From CAZSNT01 sp964607765 (GTDB lineage: Bacteria > Verrucomicrobiota > Lentisphaeria > Oligosphaerales > JABHEG01), in contig CAZSNT010000010.1 of the NCBI GenBank assembly GCA_964607765.1, positions 1 to 64,000 of the forward strand: DNA of 64,000 bases, given 5' to 3'. This document shows, in pieces, positions 1 through 9,040 of the stretch (position 1 is its first letter; every line of letters starts with the position of its first letter). The notes beneath the pieces were generated by a model. It did no database searches. It worked only from the letters and a program-made list of their open reading frames with translations, and was not told where the DNA came from. Both the position numbers and the translations under genes were made by a program.

Positions 1-20
1 GTAGTTGCCAAATCGGCAAG

Positions 21-66
21 CCACCGGCACGGGGCCGGTGGGGGGCGAATGGCCGGTGGGGGGAAG
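21..66. repeat. GC-rich hairpin, REP-like
   Basis: An 8-bp stem (CCACCGGC at 21-28, GCCGGTGG at 34-41) closes a 5-nt loop, ACGGG. The 3' arm sequence GGCCGGTGGGGGG recurs at 51-63, and a degenerate copy lies near 115-125. The layout (8-bp stem, loop ACGRG, G-run after the stem) matches hairpins at 18913 and 41162/41220, where the stem sequence differs but pairing is kept. It lies upstream of the first sulfatase and could be the 3' end signal of a gene left of the window. Confidence 0.5.
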
Positions 67-164
67 GCGGGGTAGTTTAGGATCTGAACACAGTGAGAGA
101 ATACACCGGTGCAAGGCCAGTGGGGGATGAAGATGACTTCTACACACGCGAAGGACTCCATACC

Positions 165-1622
165 ATGAACAAACCCAATCTGGTCTACATTCTGGCCGAC
201 GACATGGGGTACGGCGACGTGTCGTGCCTGAACGCGTCCTCGAAGATCCACACGCGGCATCTGGACCGCATGGCGGCGGGGGGCATGGTCTTTGAGGATG
301 CCCACGCCACGTCCGCTGTCTGCTCGCCGTCCCGCTACGGGATTCTCACGGGGCGCGACAACTGGCGTTCGTCGCTGAAGCGGGGCGTGCTGCAGGGATG
401 GTCTCGGCACTTGATTGAGCCGGGGCGCATGACCGTCGCGTCGCTGCTGAAAGACCACGGATACCACACGGCCTTCATCGGCAAGTGGCATCTGGGCTGG
501 GACTGGGCGACCACCGATGGCGAGCCGGCGCACGAGGGCAACGTCGATTTCACCAAGCCCGTCGCCAACGGGCCCAACTGCTACGGATTCGACTACTCCT
601 ACGGGCACTGCGGTTCCCTCGACATGGCGCCCTATGTCTACGTCGAAAACGGCGACATCACAGCCCAACCCGACCGCATCACGGCGAACCCCGACAGCTT
701 CGCGATGTGGCGCAAGGGCCCGACCGGAGCCGATTTCCAGCACGAAGACGTGTTGCCGAACTTCACCCGCCGTGGCGTGAAGTACATCGAGGAACGGGCC
801 GCAACGGGCCAACCGTTCTTCCTGTACCTGCCCATCCCCGCTCCGCATACCCCCATCCTCCCCACGCCGGAGTTCCTCGGTAAGAGCGGGACCAACGTCT
901 ATGGGGACTTCTGCCTCCAGGTGGACGACACGGTCGGGCAGATCATGGCTGCCCTGGAGCGCGCCGGTGTCGCGGACAACACGATCCTGATCTTCACCGC
1001 GGACAACGGTTGCTCACCGAGGGCCGACTTCGAGGGACTTGCTGAGCTGGGACACAATCCCAGCCATGTATTCCGCGGACACAAAGCGGACATCTATGAA
1101 GGCGGACACCGTATCCCGCTGATTGTGCGCTGGCCGGAGGCCATCCAGCCCGGATCCGTCTGCCGGGAAACGACTTGCCTTGTCGATCTTCTGGCCACCT
1201 GTGCCGACATCGTCGGAGCCGAGCTTCCGGAGAATGCGGGGGAGGACAGCGTGAGCAACCTGCCGGTGTGGCAGGGAGAGTCTCTGGACACATCCCTCCG
1301 GGAAGCGACCGTCCATCACTCGGTCAACGGCTCGTTCTCCATCCGCAAAGGCAGGTGGAAGCTCGAGATGTGTCCAGGGTCGGGAGGATGGAGCTCCCCC
1401 CGCCCGGGAGCGGAATGCGAAGGACTGCCGCCCATCCAGCTGTATGACCTTGACGCCGACGTCGGTGAGCGCCGAAATGTCCAGGACGAACATCCGGAGG
1501 TCGTTGAGAAGCTGGAGGCGCTGCTCACTCGGTACGTCGCCGACGGCCGCAGCACACCGGGCGAGAAACAGGACAACGCGGCCGGGCCTGACTGGCCCCA
1601 GCTCTGGTGGATGCTCGGTTGA
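165..1622 (+). CDS. Sulfatase (S1, arylsulfatase-type), no signal peptide
   Basis: Hydrolyses sulfate esters, most likely on a sulfated sugar or oligosaccharide. The 485-aa product has the metal-binding start LADDMGYGD (about residues 11-19), the formylglycine motif CSPSR with Cys53, and GKWHLG in the first third, all hallmarks of family S1. The open frame reaches back to a GTG at 93, but ATG 165 is chosen because AAGGA at 151-155 sits 9 nt upstream and homology starts there. No signal peptide is visible with either start, so this copy may act in the cytoplasm on imported fragments, unlike the exported sulfatase at 15125. No formylglycine-generating enzyme is encoded in the window. The substrate cannot be read from the sequence. 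Confidence 0.93.
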   Translation: MNKPNLVYILADDMGYGDVSCLNASSKIHTRHLDRMAAGGMVFEDAHATSAVCSPSRYGILTGRDNWRSSLKRGVLQGWSRHLIEPGRMTVASLLKDHGYHTAFIGKWHLGWDWATTDGEPAHEGNVDFTKPVANGPNCYGFDYSYGHCGSLDMAPYVYVENGDITAQPDRITANPDSFAMWRKGPTGADFQHEDVLPNFTRRGVKYIEERAATGQPFFLYLPIPAPHTPILPTPEFLGKSGTNVYGDFCLQVDDTVGQIMAALERAGVADNTILIFTADNGCSPRADFEGLAELGHNPSHVFRGHKADIYEGGHRIPLIVRWPEAIQPGSVCRETTCLVDLLATCADIVGAELPENAGEDSVSNLPVWQGESLDTSLREATVHHSVNGSFSIRKGRWKLEMCPGSGGWSSPRPGAECEGLPPIQLYDLDADVGERRNVQDEHPEVVEKLEALLTRYVADGRSTPGEKQDNAAGPDWPQLWWMLG

Positions 1623-1715
1623 CCATCAAGACCATGAGCATGAAGGCTGGATACTGACTGACTCGAGCAATAGCCGCTCCTGAGCTGAGTTCGGGCGCAC
1701 CCAAGGAGATGCTCC

Positions 1716-4700
1716 ATGCAGAAGCACTGGTTGTTGAGTGTCGTTGTCCTGGTCGCATGTACCGCGCTCGCCGCTGCTGCCCCAAAGCTGCAGTCTGCCG
1801 GCGGCGCGTGGCAGTTTTATCCCGCACCTGCCGGCGATGAGGCGTTGCCGCGGGTGCTGTTGGTCGGCGACTCGATCACCAACGGCCATCGCGGCCAGGT
1901 GTCGGCTCTGCTCGAGGGCAAAGCTCGCGTCGACGTGTGGCTCACGCCCTTGCACCTCAACAGCGATCCGCTGCTCGGCGACTTGCGTACCGTGCTGGCG
2001 GAGGGACCGTATGACGTGGTCCACGTCAACATCGGCTTGCACGGCTGGGTCGAGGGACGCATCCCGACAGGGCACTACAAGAACCTGCTCTGCGATTACC
2101 TGAACGCCATGCGCCTCGCCGCGCCGGGCACCACGCCCGTCTGGGCCAGTTCCACGCCCGTGACCGTGCAAGGCAAGCCCACCGAACTGAACGCCGAGAT
2201 CAATCCCATCATCGTGGAGCGCAATCGCATGGCTGCAGAGGTCATGCAGGCGTACGGCATCGCGATCAACGACCTGTACGGAACCGTCTCCGGCAAGCTC
2301 GAGCTGGCCAGCGGCGACCGCTTCCATTGGCAACGCGAGGGATACCGCGTCATGGCAGAGCAGGTCGCCGGCTACGTGACGGACGCCTTGGCCGCGCGCG
2401 GGCCGCGGCCACTGATCACCTGGGTGGCCCCGAACGGCGACGATGCCAATCCCGGCACGGAGCAAGAGCCGTTCCGCACACTCGAAAGGGCGCGGGACGA
2501 GATCCGGCGCGTACGCGGCACGCGAACAGCGCACCGTGCCGAGGTCAGGCTCCGGGACGGCCTGTACCGCGTGACGCACACCTTGGAGCTGGACGCGCGG
2601 GATTCGCACACCGTGTACAGGAGCGTGTCGGACGGTGGCGCGAGGCTGATCGGTGGAGTGCTGATCCCCGCGGAGTCCGCAACTCCCGTGCGCAATAAGG
2701 CCGTGTTGGCGCGGATCGTCGAAGAGGACGCGCGCGCGGGCCTGCGCCAGATTGACCTCCGGGCCTTGGGTATCACCGACTTTGGCGAGCTCGGCCCGCG
2801 CGGATTCCGCAGGGCGTACAAGCCGGCGCCGCTGGAACTGTTCATCGACGGCGTGCCGCAGCAGATCGCTCGTTGGCCGAATGCAGGCGAAGCACGCATC
2901 CCGCTCGGCAAGGTGATCGATCCGGGAAGCAAGCCGCGGCAGGGCGACTACAGCTTCCGCCCCGGCACGTTCGAGTACGGCGTGGACAGGGCCGAGCGCT
3001 GGGCCGCGGCCGGAGATCTGTACGTGTCCGGCATCTTCTGTTACGGCTTTGCGGACGACACGATCAAGGTGGCGTCCATAGACACGGAGAAGCAGACGTT
3101 CACCACCACGCACCCGCACATCTACGGGTTCACCAAGCGCTCGTTCTGTTCGTGGTACGCCTTGAACCTGATCGAGGAAATCGATCGTCCGGGGGAATAT
3201 TGCGTGGACAAGGAATCCGGCGTGCTCTACTTCCTTCCGCCGCCTCAGTTCCGTGGCGAATCGGAAATGCTCGTCAGCATGTTGGAGGCGCCCATGGTGG
3301 CCATCGAAGGCGCGGTGGGTGTGCGACTCGAAGGCATCGCATTCGAAGCGAGTCGAGGCACTGGCGTAACCGTCGAACGTGGAGCACGAAATCTCATCGC
3401 AGACTGCGAATTCCGCAACCTGGGCATCGTGGCGGTCCAGATCGGCCAGGGAATCAAACCGTTCCCGTACGGCAAACACGACGGCTGCGGCAACCAGGCA
3501 TCGGGCGAGGACGGCGAACCGGTGTCGCGCGAGCTCGGCAGTTGGCACGAACACATCTACAAGCACACGGCATGGGACCGTGAGGCGGGCGTCGGTCACG
3601 CTGTGGTGGCGTGCGACATTCGCGACACCGGCGCCGGCGGCGTCAGTCTCGGTGGCGGCAACCGCAAGACGCTGACGCCGGGCGCCAATGTGGTGCACAA
3701 CTGCGACATCAGTCGTGTCAACCGCTGGGACTGGACGTACAAGGCCCCGGTGAACATCGACGGTGCAGGCAACCGCGTGACGCATTGCCGCCTGCATCAC
3801 TGTCCCGGCATCGCTGTCTATCTGCACGGCAACGATCACGTCATTGCGTTCAACGAGATGGACAACGTGCTGACCGACATGTCCGACATGGGCGCCATCT
3901 ACATGGGCCGCGACCCGAGCGAGACGGGAAACGTGTTTCGGCACAACTACTTCCACGACATCCGGAACTACCACCGCGGCGGGCACGGCGTGCAGGCGAT
4001 CTTCTTCGACGACTGCAGCATCTGCGGGGCGGAGATCGTGGGCAACCTGTTCCGCAACGCGGGCAGCACTGCTGCCATCAAGTTCAACGGCGGTGGAGCG
4101 TGCCGGATCGAGAACAACGTGTTCATGGACTGTCCCCGCCCGTTCCAGGGCGCGGGCGACAACACGCGGCGTGTGCGTGGCTTCATGAGCGGAGCTTTAG
4201 GCAAACAGCGCCTGCGTGAGCGCGTTGATATCACCGTTCCGCCGTACTCGGTGAAGTACGCCGACCTGCTGGCGATCTACCAAGGCAAGCAACCGGTGAA
4301 GACGACGCCGGAACGCAACTACGTGGTGAAGGGCTACTACGCCGCGTTTGCGGATGCGGCGTCCGGCGACTACAGCCTGCTGCCCGGCTCGCCCGTGTTC
4401 TCACAGATCCCCGGCTTCGAGCCGGTCCCCTTCGACCAGATGGGCCTGATCACCGATCGCTTCCGTCGGTCGCTCCCGGTGACGGCACCGAGTTTCGGGA
4501 CAGCTGCGCAGGTGTTCGTCGGACAGACGTCCGTTGCGATCTCCGCACCGCGCAAGGCCGCGGCGGTCGTTTACACGCTGGACGGCTCCGATCCCGTCCT
4601 CGAGTCGCCACGCTACACGAAGCCGATCGTGCTGGATCGATCGACCACCATTCGAGCTCGGGCAATCGGGCCCGGCGACGTTCCGGAACTGAGCGAGGAA

Positions 4701-5201
4701 GCGGTGTTGCGCATCGAGAGAATTGAGGCGAAGACGATCACAGCCGTCCAAGTCAACTTCCAGCCGGACGACGGCAATACACCCGAGGGGTGGCTGCCGG
4801 ACACGGGCGCCGCGTTCGCGTTGCGCGACAGCGGCTACGTCTACGGCTGGACGCGCACGAACACCGACGCGGCGCGGCGCCGCGGCAGGAGCAAGGATGC
4901 GCTCGACGACACGCTGCTGCATTTCTCCGGCGACGCCGGCTGGGAGATCGCCGTACCCAACGGCGGCTACGAGTTGACCGTCCGCGTCGGCGACTCGCAG
5001 CACCCCTGCGCGAAGCAGACCATCCATGTCGAAGGCAACAGCCTGGTCGCCGGCCTGAATCTCAAAGGTGGCGAGTTCAGGACGATCGCCCAACGTGTCC
5101 AGGTAACCGACGGCGCGCTCACACTCACATCGCGCAACGTGCCCCACGGCCCGGAGCTGACACGCATCAATTGGCTGCGACTCCGCAGGGCTGAGGAGTA
5201 A
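1716..5201 (+). CDS. Secreted SGNH hydrolase / parallel beta-helix / CHB_HEX-like multidomain protein
   Basis: An 1161-aa extracellular carbohydrate-active protein. Residues 1-22 are a signal peptide ending in AAAA. Residues 45-230 form an SGNH esterase-like domain with GDSI (Ser53). From about residue 235, APNGDDANPG opens a right-handed parallel beta-helix that runs to about 870, the fold of polysaccharide lyases and several hydrolases. Residues about 929-992 resemble the chitobiase C-terminal module (YTLDGSDP), and about 1007-1161 form a malectin- or galactose-binding-like beta-sandwich. It lies 93 bp after a sulfatase, and the next gene follows after 7 bp, so all three are probably co-transcribed. 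The likely role is de-esterification plus cleavage of a decorated polysaccharide. Whether the helix is a lyase or a hydrolase is unknown. Confidence 0.8.
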   Translation: MQKHWLLSVVVLVACTALAAAAPKLQSAGGAWQFYPAPAGDEALPRVLLVGDSITNGHRGQVSALLEGKARVDVWLTPLHLNSDPLLGDLRTVLAEGPYDVVHVNIGLHGWVEGRIPTGHYKNLLCDYLNAMRLAAPGTTPVWASSTPVTVQGKPTELNAEINPIIVERNRMAAEVMQAYGIAINDLYGTVSGKLELASGDRFHWQREGYRVMAEQVAGYVTDALAARGPRPLITWVAPNGDDANPGTEQEPFRTLERARDEIRRVRGTRTAHRAEVRLRDGLYRVTHTLELDARDSHTVYRSVSDGGARLIGGVLIPAESATPVRNKAVLARIVEEDARAGLRQIDLRALGITDFGELGPRGFRRAYKPAPLELFIDGVPQQIARWPNAGEARIPLGKVIDPGSKPRQGDYSFRPGTFEYGVDRAERWAAAGDLYVSGIFCYGFADDTIKVASIDTEKQTFTTTHPHIYGFTKRSFCSWYALNLIEEIDRPGEYCVDKESGVLYFLPPPQFRGESEMLVSMLEAPMVAIEGAVGVRLEGIAFEASRGTGVTVERGARNLIADCEFRNLGIVAVQIGQGIKPFPYGKHDGCGNQASGEDGEPVSRELGSWHEHIYKHTAWDREAGVGHAVVACDIRDTGAGGVSLGGGNRKTLTPGANVVHNCDISRVNRWDWTYKAPVNIDGAGNRVTHCRLHHCPGIAVYLHGNDHVIAFNEMDNVLTDMSDMGAIYMGRDPSETGNVFRHNYFHDIRNYHRGGHGVQAIFFDDCSICGAEIVGNLFRNAGSTAAIKFNGGGACRIENNVFMDCPRPFQGAGDNTRRVRGFMSGALGKQRLRERVDITVPPYSVKYADLLAIYQGKQPVKTTPERNYVVKGYYAAFADAASGDYSLLPGSPVFSQIPGFEPVPFDQMGLITDRFRRSLPVTAPSFGTAAQVFVGQTSVAISAPRKAAAVVYTLDGSDPVLESPRYTKPIVLDRSTTIRARAIGPGDVPELSEEAVLRIERIEAKTITAVQVNFQPDDGNTPEGWLPDTGAAFALRDSGYVYGWTRTNTDAARRRGRSKDALDDTLLHFSGDAGWEIAVPNGGYELTVRVGDSQHPCAKQTIHVEGNSLVAGLNLKGGEFRTIAQRVQVTDGALTLTSRNVPHGPELTRINWLRLRRAEE

Positions 5202-5208
5202 CAAGAAA

Positions 5209-8200
5209 GTGGAATTCCTCTCACGCATCTTTCTGTCAGTGATCGTCATGTCGGCATTCCCAACCAACGCCAGGGCTGAATCCATGACACCTTCCCAGAA
5301 CCAGGGCCGCCTGGACGGTTCGCGCGATGTTTACCTCCGGCTGGCCGATGCGACACGGGAGGCGCACGGTTGGGGAACGCCGCGGGATCGGGCGAGCGTG
5401 ACCGGGGCACCGTTGCGCATCGGCTCTGTCAGGTTCCGGCGCGGCGTTGGCACACACGCTCCCGCGGAACTGGTCTTCCCCGCCGGCGGCAAGTATCGCT
5501 GGCTGACGTTCCACGCGGGGATCAGCGAGGAGATGACCGCGGCCGGCTCGGTGACGGCACAGGTCTGGCTGGACGGCAAGAAAGTCCACGAGACGCCCGT
5601 CATGCGCGTCAAGGAAGAGCCCGTTTATGTGAGCTTGCCGTTGCAGCGGGCCGAGGAGATCCGCATCGTCGGCACGGACGCTGGTGACGGCGTGGGTGCC
5701 GATCACCTGTGCCTGGGGAACCTGCGCCTCTGCACGGCTCAGCAAGAGCCGCCCCCGGACACGCCGCAGCCGAGCCGGCCCCCGGTCGTCCGGCCCGCGG
5801 ACAATCTGACGGGGAAGCTCCCCCAACGCGGCGCAACGACCACAACGCCGGCCACACGCTGGGAGGAGTGCATGCTCACCGGCAACGGCCGCATGGGCGC
5901 GATGGTCTTTGGCCGCACCTACGACGAGACCGTGGTCATCAATCACTGCAAGCTCTACCTGCCGCAGGGCAGTCGCGAGATTGTGCACGACCTCGCCGAC
6001 TCCATGCCCGCGTTCAAGGAGGCCGGTCTCGAAGCGGGGAAAGACGGCCCCCGCGTTGTCCACCAGATGATGCGCGAGAAGACGGGGCAGAAGATCGTGA
6101 ACACGGACCCGTTCCACCCCGCTTTCATGCTTCGGATCGCGATGTCCGAGACATCGCCGGAAGCCATGGACTACGTAACGACCGAGAACTTCGAGACCGG
6201 CGAAGTGGTCACCCGCTGGACGGACGAGCGTGGCGACTGGGCGCGCCGGCTGTTTGTTTCGCGTCCTGACAATGCGGCTGTGATGTCGGTTTCGGGTCCG
6301 AAGGGCAAGGTCGGCTGTGAGGTCTCGCTCGAGATCGGGCACCCACTCGTCCAACCGGAGATCAGTGCTGCTGATGGTTGGATATCCGCGCATGCGGTCT
6401 ACGCCAAGGGCAAAGGCGGTTACGACAGCCTGGTGCGCGTGATTGCCTCCGGCGGCGAGACTCAAGTAGTCGACGACGCGCTGAGTGTAACGGGTGCGGA
6501 TCACGTGCTGCTGCTGATGGAAGTCGACACGTGGCGCACGCCGCTGCCCAGAGAGCAGAGCGAAGCGTGGGCGTTCTCGCCCGAGCACCCCGACTTCGGG
6601 CCGGGACACACCACGAATCACCTGCCCAGGATGAAGGAGCACTTGGCCGGACTGCCGAGCGACTACGACGCGCTGCTCGGTGCTCATGCGAAGGTGCATG
6701 GCGAGCTCTTCTCGCGAGTCTCACTGGACCTTGGCGGCAGCACCGATCGCAGCGCCTCGTCTGAAGTCCTGCTTGCGCGAGCGGCTGAAGAGGGTCGCGC
6801 GTCGCCGGCTCTGATGGAGCGGTTGTATGACGCGTGCAGGTACCTGATCATCTGCAGCACGGGCGAGCGCCCCTCGAATCTCCAGGGCATCTGGACCGGG
6901 ACGTGGTCTCCGGCCTGGAGCGGGGACTACACGCTGGACTCGAACATCCAACTCGAGATCCAGTCGCTCATGAGCTGTCATCTGCCCGAGCTCATGGAGT
7001 CGTACTTCAGGCTGGTCGAATCCTGGATGCCGGATTGCCGTCTCAACGCCAGGAAGTTCTACGGCTGCCGCGGCGCTGTGAGCAATGCCAGGGCATCGAA
7101 CGTGTGCCTTCTGCTGCACTGGGGACGCTGGCCCGGCGAACAGCTGATCTCGTGCCTCGGCTGGATGGCGCACTTCTTCTACGACTACACCCAGTTTACG
7201 GGCGACAGGGAGTTCCTCGAGAAGAGGGCCGTTCCCCTGATGAAAGACGTCGCCCTGTTCTATGAAGACCTCCTCGCAGGTACGGAGGACGAGAATGGCA
7301 AGTACCGCTTCTTCATCGGATACTCGCCCGAGCACGGTCTGTCCGCGAACACGACCTTCGACATTGGCGTCGCCAAAGCCGTGCTGACGTATCTCATCAA
7401 GTCATGCGAAGCCTTGGGGATAGAGAAGGAGAACGTCACGAGCTGGAAGGCCATGCTGGCCAAGATGCCGCCATACCTGGTCAATGCGCAGGGCGGCCTG
7501 CAGGAATGGTCATGGCCGGGTGTCGGGGAGAACTTCAACCAACGCCATCACTCACACTTCCTGCCCCTCTACCAGTTCTGCGAGTTCGACCGGGACCGGG
7601 ACCCGCAGCTGTGGAAAGCGAACGAGATCGCGTTCCAGGGAGAAGTGGACGGCTGGCTGCACCGCGAGAAGGGATCGAACAGCAATCACATCACCCACGG
7701 CATGATGAACCAGGGCCAGTGCGCCGCACGTCTCGGCAGGAGCGACATTGTCCATGAAGTCCTCTCCCGAATGACCACGAAGAAGTACGTCTACCCGAGC
7801 TTCATGATCTCCTACTGGCCCGGCCGCAGGGGCTTTGGTTTCGACCCGGTCGGGACCATCCCGGACGTGTTCAACAACTCGCTGGTTTTCTGCTGGGAAG
7901 GGATACTCGACATCATCCCCGCCCTCCCGAAAGAGTGGCCGACGGGGTCCATAAGCGGCGTGCTGGCGCGCGGCCAAATCAAGATAGACAAGCTCGCATG
8001 GGACGTGCCGGCAGGCCAGATCGATCTCTCACTCACGTCCGGTGTCAAGCAGACCATCACGTTACGGCTGCCGCGTTCCAGCAAGATCGAGTCTGGCGAA
8101 GTCATCAGCGGCCGTGCCCGTCTGACAGCCGTTCCGGGCGGCCCTGACCGCCGGACGTTGTCTCTGCCGGCCGAACAGCCATGTCGAGTCCGGATGACGT

Positions 8201-8952
8201 TCTCGGACACGGCAGCAAGGCCAGCCCCGCGGAAGACTCTCCCGGTGGCGGGCGGTGACGTGTTCACCGTTGAGGGACACACTGCCTTCCTGGTCCTGCC
8301 GAAGAGGCGAGCCCCGAACGCCCCTATCCCCTGGGTCTGGTACGCGCCGACACTGAAGGGACTGCCGGGGCAGGCGGAGACATGGATGTTCGAACAGTGG
8401 CTTGCGAAGGGCATTGCCATTGCGGGAGTGGACGTCGGAGAGTCGTTCGGCAGTCCCGCGGGAAGACGCGTCTTTTCCGCGCTCTACAGGGAACTGGTGG
8501 ACAATCGTGGGCTGGCGCAGCGGGCGTGCTTGCTGGCGCGAAGTCGTGGCGGGCTCATGTTGTACAATTGGGCCGTTGAGAACCCCGGGGCAGTGGCGTG
8601 CATTGCCGGGATCTACCCGGTCTGCAATCTCTCCAGTTATCCCGGTCTCAAACGTGCCTGTGGTGCGTACGGCATGACAGAACAGCAGCTTGCGGCAAGG
8701 CTCGCCGACCACAATCCCGTGGCGCGCCTGGCCCCGCTCGCGAAGGCCGGCGTACCCGTCTTCCACATCCACGGCGACAGCGACAAAGTCGTGCCACTGG
8801 ACGCGAACTCGGGTGCGGTCAAGGCGGAATACGACAGACTGGGCGGCCCCATGACACTCGAGGTAGTGGAGGGACAGGGCCACAACATGTGGAAGGGCTG
8901 GTTCACCAGCCAAAATCTGGTCGATTTCGTGATAGAGAACGCGAAGGAGTGA
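5209..8952 (+). CDS. GH95-type alpha-L-fucosidase fused to C-terminal alpha/beta-hydrolase
   Basis: A 1247-aa exported enzyme. After a signal peptide (about 1-24), residues about 40-170 resemble an NPCBM carbohydrate-binding module. Residues about 205-970 match GH95, a family of inverting alpha-L-fucosidases and galactosidases; NLQGIWTGTWSPAWSGDY and the following LDSNIQLEIQ segment are typical. Residues about 985-1245 form a separate alpha/beta hydrolase with ARSRGG (putative nucleophile Ser1112), HGDSDKVVP and EGQGHNMW, giving a plausible Ser-Asp-His triad. The GTG start at 5209 is supported by AGGAG 10 nt upstream. GH95 enzymes are normally about 750-800 aa, so the esterase tail is an addition. 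It may remove acetyl or other esters from the same fucosylated substrate. Confidence 0.87.
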   Translation: MEFLSRIFLSVIVMSAFPTNARAESMTPSQNQGRLDGSRDVYLRLADATREAHGWGTPRDRASVTGAPLRIGSVRFRRGVGTHAPAELVFPAGGKYRWLTFHAGISEEMTAAGSVTAQVWLDGKKVHETPVMRVKEEPVYVSLPLQRAEEIRIVGTDAGDGVGADHLCLGNLRLCTAQQEPPPDTPQPSRPPVVRPADNLTGKLPQRGATTTTPATRWEECMLTGNGRMGAMVFGRTYDETVVINHCKLYLPQGSREIVHDLADSMPAFKEAGLEAGKDGPRVVHQMMREKTGQKIVNTDPFHPAFMLRIAMSETSPEAMDYVTTENFETGEVVTRWTDERGDWARRLFVSRPDNAAVMSVSGPKGKVGCEVSLEIGHPLVQPEISAADGWISAHAVYAKGKGGYDSLVRVIASGGETQVVDDALSVTGADHVLLLMEVDTWRTPLPREQSEAWAFSPEHPDFGPGHTTNHLPRMKEHLAGLPSDYDALLGAHAKVHGELFSRVSLDLGGSTDRSASSEVLLARAAEEGRASPALMERLYDACRYLIICSTGERPSNLQGIWTGTWSPAWSGDYTLDSNIQLEIQSLMSCHLPELMESYFRLVESWMPDCRLNARKFYGCRGAVSNARASNVCLLLHWGRWPGEQLISCLGWMAHFFYDYTQFTGDREFLEKRAVPLMKDVALFYEDLLAGTEDENGKYRFFIGYSPEHGLSANTTFDIGVAKAVLTYLIKSCEALGIEKENVTSWKAMLAKMPPYLVNAQGGLQEWSWPGVGENFNQRHHSHFLPLYQFCEFDRDRDPQLWKANEIAFQGEVDGWLHREKGSNSNHITHGMMNQGQCAARLGRSDIVHEVLSRMTTKKYVYPSFMISYWPGRRGFGFDPVGTIPDVFNNSLVFCWEGILDIIPALPKEWPTGSISGVLARGQIKIDKLAWDVPAGQIDLSLTSGVKQTITLRLPRSSKIESGEVISGRARLTAVPGGPDRRTLSLPAEQPCRVRMTFSDTAARPAPRKTLPVAGGDVFTVEGHTAFLVLPKRRAPNAPIPWVWYAPTLKGLPGQAETWMFEQWLAKGIAIAGVDVGESFGSPAGRRVFSALYRELVDNRGLAQRACLLARSRGGLMLYNWAVENPGAVACIAGIYPVCNLSSYPGLKRACGAYGMTEQQLAARLADHNPVARLAPLAKAGVPVFHIHGDSDKVVPLDANSGAVKAEYDRLGGPMTLEVVEGQGHNMWKGWFTSQNLVDFVIENAKE

Positions 8953-8971
8953 TTGTGGTTTGAGGCACGAC

Positions 8972-9014
8972 CTGGAGGTCCGGTCGTCCCTGACCGGCCG
9001 CCGTACGCGTTGGA
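8972..9014 (-). repeat. Dispersed CCGGTC hairpin repeat, copy C
   Basis: CCGGTC-GTCCCT-GACCGG forms a 6-bp stem with a 6-nt loop. The surrounding bases match, in the opposite orientation, the tandem pair at 39671-39766. It lies between the GH95 gene and the URO-D gene, overlapping the frame upstream of the preferred URO-D start. Confidence 0.6.
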
Positions 9015-9040
9015 CAGGATCAAGGATGAGGACAACAGGC

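Noticed and set aside
1626..3986. 786-aa open frame on the minus strand
   Set aside because: It is antisense to the SGNH/beta-helix gene and has no domain features; long antisense frames are expected at this GC content.
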